Positions 36,991 through 46,511 of a DNA stretch of 64,000 nucleotides are shown here, one piece after another. This stretch comes from Adiantum capillus-veneris. Lineage: Eukaryota > Streptophyta > Polypodiopsida > Polypodiales > Pteridaceae. Position numbers and translations under genes: made by a program. Every line of letters begins with the position of its first letter. Position 1 is the stretch's first letter. The stretch covers positions 97,368,355 through 97,432,354 of the forward strand of contig CM043943.1 in the NCBI GenBank assembly GCA_014529385.2, written 5' to 3'. The notes beneath the pieces were generated by a model. The model saw only the letters and a list, made by a program, of their open reading frames with translations. It did not search any database and was not told the DNA's origin.

Positions 36991-39900
36991 TAGTAACCGA
37001 TCAAGAACGTGTAGAAATGTTTGAGGTGGTCCTTAGGAAAGATGCTAGTACTTGGTTTGACTCTTTGCCTGAGGAAGTTAAGGGGAATTACACAGAAGTT
37101 TTAAATCGTTTTAAGAGATACTTCTTTGATCCCCAAAACACTCAGAAACTATGGCAAGACATTGTTTCTCATAAGCAAAAAGACTTAGATGACTACTACT
37201 TGTACAAGCAAGAGTTTCTACGTCTTTGGGCTCTATGGATACGAAATGTTGCTAACCCTGGTGATGGTGCAGAATTTTTAAAGAAGGAGAGGTTCATAGC
37301 CGGACTCTTTCCTGACCTTAAGGTAAAAGTTGAAGCGGGAGCACCTGCTACTTTTGATGCAGCTGAAACTAGGGCTGCTGAGAAGTATAGGAAACTCAAG
37401 TGCTTAAGGGGAGAGGTTCCAATAGAAGGTCTTAGACCCAAAGGTAAGTCACAAGCATCAACATCGAGGGAGCTTCCTGAGGTAACGGCGGAAGTAATTG
37501 AGAAGTTAAACGAATCTTTAAGCAGCCTGTCAATTCACCTTGCACAAGCTGTAGGTCCAAAGGGACAAGCAAAGAAGTCTGAAGAGCGAGATCCACGACC
37601 TAGGAGAGTCTTGCAATGTTGGAATTGCGGAGAGTCTGGACATGGGATGTATAATTGTCCTTGGCCCCGTGGGGAGCCAGGGAGGCCTAACTTGAATTAC
37701 CCAGTGATGAATGCAGGTGAAGGAATTGGTCAACAACCAAGGCTTCTACAAAGGCCAAATGGACCAAGACCACCTCCACAAGGGGTAGAAGGAGTTCCAC
37801 CTTTGTCAGATCCAAATGTGCATGTGGTAGAGGTGACAAATTCAAATGAGGTTGACATGGAAGCCAATGGAATTAAGCGTGGCCGAGGAAAAGGTAAAGA
37901 AAAAGAAGGAGTCACATCACAGAGTGACCATGGACAAGGCAAGAAGGCAAAGGGAACCAAGGAAACCAAGAGGACTCGACGTCGTATCAACTTCCAAGAC
38001 TTCCCTCTTGGACATGGTATGGCTCCGTACAACTTGTTGGAAGACATGAGAGGTAAGGGTCCTGATATTTCATGGCCTCAATTTCTTGCATTATGTCCAC
38101 AAGTTAGGAGGGATTTAACAAGGGCAGTTAGCACTAGGAGAAAGGTAAAAGAGAGTGTGCCTGTTGTAAAAATTGCACAAGCTGAAATGAATGAGGACAT
38201 TACACCGGTGCTAGACTGTTACATCAAAGGGAGATTGGTTAGGAAAGGTCTAGTGGATGGGGGTGCACAAATTTGCATCATGACAGAGGGACTCATGCAA
38301 AAACTAGGCATGCACATCCATGAGACACCTGAAATTAGGGTCAAGATGGCAAACAATAGCAAGGCTAGGTGCGTAGGCATTTGTAAAAATGTTTTTGTGG
38401 AGGCCTTTGGCATTAAGAAGGCAGTGGATTTCTATGTCATGTCTACCAAGGGAAATGGTTACCCATTTATCCTAGGAAGACCATGGCTAATGAAAATGCG
38501 AGCTTTGCAGGATTGGGAGAGTGGAAAGCTAATTTGCAGGAATGACAATCACAAGAAGGTTGTCTTTGACATGAAGGAGCAACGCCAAGAGGAGCTCCAT
38601 GAAGAATCATCTCAAAGTGAGACGGAAGAAGGTTGGACCGATAGCACTTCAGAAGAAGAAAGTAGCGGCAGCATTACTGAAGAGGAGTCTTCCATCGAAG
38701 TCATGGGGGTAAGGTTTAAGCCAAGCAACCAAGAGACCTCTTGTCAAGGCTTGGAGGAGGTAGGTCCTCAAGAGAACGAAGGTGATCAAGATGAAGGGAT
38801 GCTGGAAGGTATGCTATCAACAACACTTACAAAGAATGAAAGAGAGGAGTTCAAATGTGTGCTAAGGAAGTTTCCTAGGCTTTTTGCTAAAGACTACACC
38901 GATGTGCGTGGAGTAGATGCTGTTCAACACAAAATTGAGTTGAAGCCAGAGGCCACACCTAAGGCTCAGAAGCTACGAAGGCTAGGAGTCATCAAGGAGC
39001 AGGCTTTACTCAAGGAGGTAAGAAAGCTTCTAGCAGCAGGGTTCATTTATCCAGTGGAGAATTCAGAGTGGGTCTCTCCTGTTGTTGTCACTCCTAAGAA
39101 GAACGGCAAGTGGAGGGTGTGTGTGGATTACCGTCCCCTCAATGAGGCAACAAAGAGAGATCACTTTCCCCTCCCATTCCAGGATGAGATACTAAATGAG
39201 GTAGCTGGTCATGAGAAGTACACTGTGTGCGATGGTTACTCAGGTTACTTTCAAATAGGGATTGCACTGGAGGATCAATTGAAAACAACCTTTATCACTC
39301 CTTGGGGTTGTTATGCTTTTAGAGTCATGCCATTTGGTCTGACAAATGCTCCTGCAACATTCCAACGTTTCATGAATATGGTGTTTCAAGCATTCTTTGG
39401 AAAGTCAATTAGGGTGTTCATTGATGATTTCTGTATTTATAGCTCAAAATCATTGCATCTACAAAGGGTAGAAGAAGGTTTAAAGAAGCTCTACGACATG
39501 GGAGGTCAACTCAACCCCGACAAGTGCCATATAGGTGAGGATGAAGTAATCTTGCTTGGTCATAAAGTTTCTTACAAAGGCATTGAAGTGGATCCTTCGA
39601 AGGCAAAGGCTCTTATTGAGCTACCATCACCCAAGAGTCTTAAGGAGGTCATCTCATTCATTCAAAAGGTGAAGTATATGTCACGCTTCATTCACTTAGC
39701 CTCGGAGTTACTTCACCCTTTGCAAAAGTTGACACAACAAGTAGAATTTGCATGGTCTGATGAGCTTGAAGAGTACTTTTGTAACATTAAAGTCATTTTG
39801 TCAGAGCTACCAACACTCATGCCTCCTTGTTGGGAGTACACATTCTTTGTTAGCTCTAGTGCTGGGAAAGAAACAATTGGTGCTGTGTTGCTACAACAAG

Positions 39901-42161
39901 ATCCCCACAGTACAAGGATGCGACCCATCTACTTTGCTAGTAGGGTCATGAATGCTTTGGAGAGAGACTACACAGAAGCAGAACTCATGATGCTTTCTCT
40001 CATGTTTGCGGTGAGAAAGTTTAGATCCTACCTGCTACCAAAACCATTTGTAATTCTCACTGCAGAAAATTTGTTCCCTTGGGTGTCATCTCAAATGAAT
40101 CTTAGTACTAGGATCTCAAAGTGGATTATGGAGTTGCAAGAGTTTCAATACTCTTTCAAGGTAGAAGATAGTGTGCGTGCACAATTGGCAGGGATTCTCA
40201 CTTATAGGGTGCACGAAAAGGAGATTAAGGTGCCTGAAGTAAAGACCCTACCATTGCCACCACCAAAAAGTATTCCTAATGCTTTTACTTTGTTCTTTGA
40301 TGGAGCTTTTCGTCGAGCCACAGGAAAAGCAGGGGGAGGGCTAGTGTTGCTCAACCCAAGTGGAGAGGTGGTCATGAAAGAGAAGTTCAATCTACCAAGT
40401 TCAGCTAGCAACAATGAAGCAGAATATGACACTCTACTTCATGGTTTGAAGATGTGCATTGGCCAAGGGATACAACGCCTCATGGTAAAGGGAGATGCAC
40501 TTCTCATTGTTAAACAGATTTTAGGCATTTGGGCATGCAAGAATGAGAGCTTACGGACAAAAGTTCATGCCATTCGTAGATTGTTTAATCAATTTGAAGA
40601 AGTGCAACTATATCATATTCCTAGGAAACAGAATGAAGATGCTGATTTACTTGCACAACAAGCCGTTGCATGTGTAAAGAAAGAAGTGCAGGTCATCATG
40701 GTGGCGGCTGCTGTGAAGCAACTGAGGTACCAGGGATTGGAGTCATTGGCTCCCATCATTGGCTACATTTTGGAGGGTGAGTTTCCACCAGACTTCACAA
40801 AAGCTCAGAAGAGGAGACTGATGAAGAAGGCAAGCGTATATCTCTTCCTAGAAGGCTCCCTCTATCAAAGAGGGAAGGATCAAGTGTGCAGACGAGTACC
40901 AACTATTAAGGAAATTCCAGCCATTCTAAAAGGTTTGCATGAAGAGGCATGTGGTGGTCATTTTGCCCAAGAATTAACTGTGAAGAAGATTTTGCTTTCG
41001 GGGTATGTTTGGCCAAGTTTGCATGTGGATGTTCAACATTGGTGTAAAAGCTGTCACACTTGTCAGATAAATGGAAATAGAAGGTTGGTGCATGGCCCGA
41101 GGCAAATAGTGCTTGCAAATGGACCCTTTGAAAAGTGGGGCATTGATGCTATGGGTCCTCTGCCTAGGACAAAAAATGGTAAACTCTACATTCTAGTGGC
41201 TGTAGACTATATGACTAGGTGGGTGGAAGCACAAAGTGTGGCAAAGGTAAATGAGAAGACAGTAAGCAAATTCGTCTACACTCACATTTGTTGTAGATTT
41301 GGCACACCTTTGGAGATTGTTTCTGATAATGGTCCAGGGTTTAGAAAAGGATTGCTCACAGAAGTTTGTGAAGAGCTTCACATTCTACATCGTCATAGCA
41401 CACCATACTACCCACAGTCAAATGGTTTGGTGGAGAAGGCTAATGGTGTCATTGCAGGAATCATTAGAAAGATGGTGCAAAACAAGACAAAATTATGGGA
41501 TGACTTCTTGGATGGTGCCTTGTGGGCGTATCGAACCACATATAGGGAAGCCACGGAGTTCACACCATTTCACTTGGTCTATGGTCAAGAGGCTTTACAG
41601 CCAATTGAGCTAAACATTCCAACAATGCGACTTCATGGCAAATCAGCACAAGATGATCAAGAGGTATGGATGGATCGACTTCTTACGTTAGTGGAGCTTG
41701 AGTGGAAAAGAGAAGCAGCATACGAGTGCTACAAGAGGAAAGCCACACAAGCGAAAGAAACGCACGACAAGAAACTGAAGGACAAAGGCATCAAGGAAGG
41801 AGAGCTTGTGCTAAGGTATGACAATCGACTTGACAATCGTTTTGATGCCAAGTTTGAAACTAGATGGCAAGGGCCATACATAGTCAAGAAGGCTTTCAAT
41901 TCTAGCTACTATCAGCTTATGGACTTGAATGGTAAAGAGCTCTCCAGGAAGGTAAACGGGTATCGCTTGAAGCCCTATTTGAGTCGCCTTCTACCAAAGG
42001 ATCTACCAAAGATCTGTCCAAAGGCCGCTGTCTCATGTAAGTATTATTACATGAAGCATGAGTGTAACTCCAGCCAAAATTCTGAGGGGCCAAACAATGA
42101 AGATCTCGTCAAGGACTCTGAAGCACTCTCTTTGGAAAAGATGCTCTATGATGGTACATGA
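36991..42161 (+). CDS. Gypsy-B gag-pol polyprotein, left copy (5' truncated, otherwise open)
   Basis: One uninterrupted frame. From the first internal Met (37017) it is 1,714 codons. Order: gag, CCHC knuckle CWNCGESGHGMYNC (about 37617), protease with DGGA in place of DTG/DSG (about 38256) and FILGRPWL, RT with FIDD active site (39417-39428), an RNase H whose first catalytic Asp is replaced (VSSSAGKETIGAVL), a second archaeal-type RNase H with Asp, Glu, Asp and Asp blocks (40283-40670), an HHCC zinc domain, and an integrase with GIDAMG, VSDNGPGF and GLVEKANG. RT, dual RNase H and integrase in this order fit a Tat-like Gypsy lineage. The gag N-terminus is missing, so particles could only form with another copy's gag. 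Confidence 0.93.
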
Positions 42162-42189
42162 ATATACCATCATCCAAGGGGAGGGCTAA
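36991..42189 (+). mobile_element. Gypsy-B left unit: internal region truncated in gag
   Basis: From 36991 the sequence matches 46621 onward at an offset of 9,630 bases, nearly base for base. The junction lies 109 bases into the gag frame of the complete unit. Upstream of it the match stops abruptly. The unit therefore lacks its 5' LTR, accessory genes and the first 36 gag codons, but keeps the rest through to the shared LTR at 42190. Confidence 0.93.
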
Positions 42190-43884
42190 TGATAGCCATT
42201 TTTTCGGCTCTTTGTAATTGCCACAGTGAGTTACCTCACCCTACCAAAATCACCCAAACACTGTGGCTATCCCTACCATTTCACTGTACATAGGCGTGCG
42301 TGAGTCACGGGACTTTTCCCATATCTTCTTAAAAACCCTCAGCTAGCTAGTCACTGGGCTAGGTGAGCCAAAAAAAATAAAAAAAATAAAAGTATATTAT
42401 GGCCTCTTTGTGTGTAAATATTTCATTGTATATATGGCCTAAATATAGGGATTTTTAATAATTATTTTGGTATTTTATTTAAATATTTCTACTTAGGTGT
42501 GTGTTTTATTAAACCTATGTACACCTTCTTTCATCCTCTTACACCATAATTATATTTTTTTTTTGCCAATATGTACATACTCTAACCTCATATTTTTCCT
42601 TTATACAAATCACTCCCACATTTTCACCCTCACCCTCGTGAAAACAAAAAATTGATTTCTACTCATTGGTTACTTTTATTATATTATTTACTTGCATACC
42701 TTTTCCTCTTTCACCCAAAATAATTCAAGGAGGGACCATATCATATGATTCCAATATCTTTCCATATCCATAACTCCTCCATATTTTTATTATTATTTTT
42801 ACTCATTATTCTAACACCATGTGCTCATTGAGCTAAAGTCCATGAATAGTCCATACACTAGTCCCACCATGTATATATTTCTTATTTCACCAATAATCCT
42901 CCTCCATGCATGGGTCAAGGGCAACTTGAATGCTTTGTATTATAATATGACAAAGGAGGGGCTCACTCTTGGATGCATTGTACAAATTCAACAAAGGAGG
43001 GGACCACTAAAAGACTTTTGCAGGCATAAAAAACAGGCTTTTTGGTGAGAATTTTGGCACCTATCTCCACTCCGAATTTGGAGCGGTGGTCAAAAGAGAA
43101 AATGTAGCCCACGCTCTGAATAATCACCCCAAATTTTTTCATGATTTTTGGAGCTACCAGCTGTGAGCTATGATTTTTTTAGTGGACCCCAGTTTTCCCA
43201 TGCTATGCAGCCACACTCTCTCTTCCACTTTATCATTTTCCTCTTTCACACACACTTCTCCACTCATCATCCCCATCTCTCTCACCACTCCTCTCTGCAC
43301 ACTACTCACCTTCTCCTCAACCTTGAAGAATAAGAGAAACCATGGTGAACTCATACCTCCCACACACAATTCCATTCCAAAATTGACCACCTAGTCTCAT
43401 TTTTCCTCCTCCAAATTACCCATATCTATCAAAAAACCACAAAATTCAGCCTCTTCTCTTAAAAGATAGCATCATGGTGGTTGATTACTCAGCTTCAATT
43501 ACCTTGTCTCTCAAGGAAGGTCAAGAGTGGAGAAAAAATGTACCGTCAAAGCTAGTGGACCGTCAACAAGCGTCAAAATTGGCCCTACTCAAGACACTTG
43601 GAGCATCAACCTTGTAAGAAATCCACCTTTTCTTACCTCTTAAGAGTTTTTCTTCCTTATTTGTATCCTACATGGATACTCCCATTGTAAATATTCAATT
43701 CCATTTGTAAATTAATACTAACTCTACTAACACTAACCCACTATGAAAAGTCCTATCACCTCCATTTCTCTCCTCTCTCTTTCCCCACCAACTTCTTGAT
43801 AATTCCAAGCAAAAGAAATTAGATAAATTGCTGAAAATCTAACTCAACCATGGTTAGAGGAGTAACCCTAGCCTTCAAAATTGC

Positions 43885-43892
43885 TATAAAAG
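43885..43892 (+). promoter_or_regulatory. TATA box of the Gypsy-B LTR
   Basis: TATAAAAG within GCTATAAAAGGAGG. Transcription would start near 43920, making the last 930 bases of the LTR R and U5. The same box is at 53516-53523 in the right LTR. Confidence 0.65.
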
Positions 43893-44197
43893 GAGGGTGT
43901 AGCTAGCATAAAAGGGGGAAGCCATAAGCAAGAGCACTATGCTATAGCTTGAGAAGCCAAGCTCAACCTCTCTAGAAGGAGCTCTTGAGTGGAAGCTCAT
44001 TGTCTTATGCATGTGCATGTGTTGTAATAGGGGATTAGCAAGGGAAATCTATGCCACTGTAAGAGAGAGAGTGATCATTCAATTGAGAGTAGGAAATCTA
44101 TCATTTCTCCTACTAGTGTAAGCCCAACATTCGCTGAATCAAGGAGGGTGGATTTGGACTAATCTTGGATATTTTGTCTCCTTTCCAACGTGAAGTA

Positions 44198-44220
44198 ATG
44201 GACAACAATGATGCGTAAGT
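44198..44220 (+). other. Candidate leader exon end: short ATG frame and GTAAGT splice donor
   Basis: ATGGACAACAATGATGC is followed directly by GTAAGT (donor at 44215). Unspliced, the frame stops at once. Spliced, two bases of a codon (GC) remain, which is exactly the phase required by the acceptor-like sites before b1 (45485) and b2 (46011), and by one before a1 (44910). The donor lies inside the LTR, downstream of the TATA box. Inference from sequence only. Confidence 0.55.
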
Positions 44221-44547
44221 GTCTTGGTTTTTTTTAAGTTCTTGATAGCTTGTCTCTGGTGTTGTCATCAATCTAGCCATAAATCCCACATACTGTAAGA
44301 GGGCGACAGGGTGGAGAGGACTCCCCTGGCCTTAAGACAGTGATTGGGGTGGCTTTTCTAGTGATGTGTTGTGGTGAAATTTACGCAAGCTATGTTGAAC
44401 AAGTACTAATCTCACTTTGATTTGTCATGACAGATTTGTAAGAAGGTATTAATGCAACAAGCACCCCCTCCCCCTTTCTCTCTCTTTCTTAAATATATAG
44501 TTGTGTTTGCTTGATCATTGCCGATACGTTTCAAAGCAGCCCGAGCA

Positions 44548-44589
<42 letters not shown>

Positions 44590-44852
44590 TTTTAGTGTGT
44601 GAGAGTATTCCATTGGTGTTAGGGTTAGTGTAAACTCCTTGCTTGTTTGTGGGTTGCTCTAACGATTCTCCTCTTTTGCGTCCTAGTTCGCTCTTAAACT
44701 AGGTGGTGCCCCTTGTGTAGTTGGGATTTGGCGGTGGGTTTGTTGTTTTGGTTTGTGTTGTGTTGTGCCCCAGCCCCATTGAGCAGCACGGGAGCCTTGA
44801 AGGGTTTCTAGAGGCCACTCTTCTTGTTGCCCGCCCCGGACCGCCTCAATTT

Positions 44853-44869
44853 TGGTGCCCCCACGGAGG
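44853..44869 (+). other. Gypsy-B primer-binding site
   Basis: TGGTGCCCCCACGGAGG, four bases after the LTR end. Confidence 0.8.
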
Positions 44870-44923
44870 ATGGCTTGTGTATTTTTGTGTAGAATCAACC
44901 TTTAGCATAGTCAAGTAGTTTGC

Positions 44924-45136
44924 ATGAATCACGAAGCTTTGTATGATCCCTTCATTCCCATTGCAAGGCAAAAGGTACACATAATTGTTAGTACTAAGTT
45001 GCAATTTCAACGTGTCATTCGTAGAATTTTAGGTCCTCTTAGGTTGGCCGAGATAAACGCTTCAGTAAATCCTTTTATTTTGCCTCTCATTAGGTACGAC
45101 CTTAGTTTGGACGTCTATATTTTTGTTTTGTTTTAA
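44924..45136 (+). CDS. Accessory ORF a1 of Gypsy-B (70 aa, family unknown)
   Basis: A 70-codon frame with its own ATG, 71 bases after the primer-binding site. The central and C-terminal parts (VSTKLQFQR, NPFILPLIRYD, LDVYIFVLF) are shared with a frame of identical length at 57043-57255 on the opposite strand: 47 of 70 residues identical by my count, with no gaps. It is also a distant paralogue of a2 next door. Alternating hydrophobic residues suggest a small beta-rich fold. No signal peptide, zinc site or catalytic motif is seen. A splice-acceptor-like TTTAGCATAG ends at 44910 in phase with the LTR leader exon. Conservation across two elements argues for a real protein; its role is unknown. 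Confidence 0.72.
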   Translation: MNHEALYDPFIPIARQKVHIIVSTKLQFQRVIRRILGPLRLAEINASVNPFILPLIRYDLSLDVYIFVLF

Positions 45137-45157
45137 GCATTAGGACATGCATAGGCC

Positions 45158-45376
45158 ATGGATAATGGCCCAGGAATAGAGGTTTTTCCCTTTCATTTTA
45201 CTCCACACATTAGAATAAACGTTGCAATTAGTAGAAAGATCCATTTTCAACAACGAATGGTGTTCATGTTTGGTGCCCAAAGAGCAGGAGAAATTCTTGC
45301 ATCACCAAACCGTGTCATTCTACCTCTCATCAACTACCACACTTCTTTTGATGTACATGTGTTCATTTTATTTTAA
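45158..45376 (+). CDS. Accessory ORF a2 of Gypsy-B (72 aa, paralogue of a1)
   Basis: Starts 21 bases after the a1 stop. Residues 18 onward (IRINVAISRKIHFQQR, VILPLINY, FDVHVFIL) align with a1 and, more closely, with the 72-codon frame at 57252-57470 on the minus strand: 42 of 72 identical overall and about 69 percent after residue 17, with no gaps. The FQQR..VF.FG and Y..SFDV.V.IL patterns weakly recall the second half of ubiquitin-like folds; this is speculative and the C-terminal Gly-Gly is absent. T-rich sequence ending in CATTAG precedes the ATG. Function unknown. Confidence 0.72.
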   Translation: MDNGPGIEVFPFHFTPHIRINVAISRKIHFQQRMVFMFGAQRAGEILASPNRVILPLINYHTSFDVHVFILF

Positions 45377-45485
45377 AATGAAGTGCAGCCCGGCAAAGTA
45401 GTGTGTATGTTTGTTTTTTCTTTGTCCAAGTTGTTACAAGAAACAAAAAAACGATCATTTGTTCTAACTGGGAATGTGTGTGCAG

Positions 45486-45957
45486 TGAAAGTTCAATCCT
45501 TAGAGATCTAGCTCTATTACCAATTGAGTTGCAGGAGCAAGTAGTAAGGCGTCTCCCTCATAACAAGAGGGTGGTGAAGTTAAGACGGAAGGTCCTACGC
45601 GTGGATTCCATTTTCCTCTTGTTGTTGGGCACTAAGGAAGACCGCGCATTCATCCAACTAGTGTGTGCCCTAAGATTGGTAAATAGAGTGAAATTTGGCG
45701 TTTGGCGAGTGCATTTCACCATTGAGGAAGACTCTTCAGGAAACTTGCGGCCAGAGTTCATGCTTCATAGACTCACATTTGGTGAATTTTTCCCTCATTT
45801 GCGTCTTATTAATAGTCTTCCTTTCGCTTTCAACAAAGGAGATAGGGAGCTATTCAGAGCTTGTCTTAATAAAGAGAGCATAGAGAAGATTGCAAATTTG
45901 TATAAATTCTCATCCTTCTCTACTTTCTATGACACTTTGTTCATAGAGACATTGTAA
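45486..45957 (+). CDS. Accessory ORF b1 of Gypsy-B (about 156 codons, probably a spliced exon)
   Basis: The conserved part starts right after the acceptor-like GTGTGTGCAG (ending 45485) and has no early Met. An ATG at 45403 is in frame but lies upstream of the acceptor. In phase, the LTR leader exon at 44198 could supply the start. The protein is a clear paralogue of b2: both have VRRLPH near the start, then ED..FIQ..CAL..V..V.F..W, RL.F.EF.P.L and LINSLPF.F, in the same order and spacing. The N-terminal LPIELQEQVVRRLP resembles an F-box start, weakly. No membrane span or catalytic motif. It lies between a2 and b2. Function unknown. Confidence 0.62.
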
Positions 45958-46011
45958 ATCTCTTTATGCTTTTGAATGATTTAACCATAATCCTAAGGAG
46001 TTTTTGTCCAG

Positions 46012-46462
46012 GAATTTTGTAGCACAAGTGGAGTCTTTAAATCTTGCAAACTTGATCGGACTTGATGAGGATGTTCTTTATGAAATTGTGAGAAGATTGC
46101 CTCACTCCGACTGTGTGGAACTCGAAGGAAAGGAGCTCCTAGTCAATTGCTACTTTCTCACGGCCTTCGACGAGCATGAAGATCTAGTTTTTATACAAAC
46201 CGCTTGTGCATTGGGAATTGTAGAGCAAGTGCAATTTATCACTTGGGACGTGGTTGCTCTTTTGGATCCAGAAAATGAAGTTCTAGAGATTTCTGTTTAT
46301 CGCCTTAGCTTTGAAGAATTTCAACCCTTCTTAGAGCTCATCAATAGTCTACCCTTTTGTTTTGATCAAACAAATCGAGACCTTATTGAAGCTTGGATAG
46401 CTGAAGAAGAAAACCTAGAGTGGTATTTTCTCACTTCTTCATTTGCAGGCGAGTGGTTCTAG
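46012..46462 (+). CDS. Accessory ORF b2 of Gypsy-B (about 149 codons, no Met, probably a spliced exon)
   Basis: An open frame of 149 codons that contains no ATG in frame at all, yet aligns along its length with b1 (VRRLPH, FIQ, CAL, LINSLPF and other shared blocks). It begins at a strong acceptor-like TTTTTGTCCAG (ending 46011). One base then completes a codon, matching the two bases left by the LTR leader exon donor at 44215, the same phase as b1. It therefore looks like an alternative 3' exon. The protein is acidic with a Leu/Val-rich core. A further acceptor TTCATTTGCAG (ending 46449) sits at its 3' end and could serve gag mRNA. Function unknown. Confidence 0.62.
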
Positions 46463-46511
46463 ATCTCTATTGTATCCCTTATTGTAACTCGTGTTGTAAT
46501 CTTTCATAATA

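Larger units (their letters stand above)
42190..44848 (+). repeat. Gypsy-B middle LTR, shared by both units
   Basis: Starts TGATAGCC after a GGGGAGGGC purine tract and ends CCGCCTCA before a primer-binding site; 2,659 bp. It acts as 3' LTR for the left unit and 5' LTR for the right unit. Compared with the right LTR (51821-54481) I noticed one substitution (43134 T, 52765 G) and one extra CT pair in the microsatellite (44551-44586, 54182-54219). Confidence 0.93.

Noticed and set aside
43148-43394. Small ORFs in the Gypsy-B LTR, repeated at 52779-53025
   Set aside because: Present in both LTRs only because the LTRs are nearly identical; CT-rich composition and no conservation evidence.
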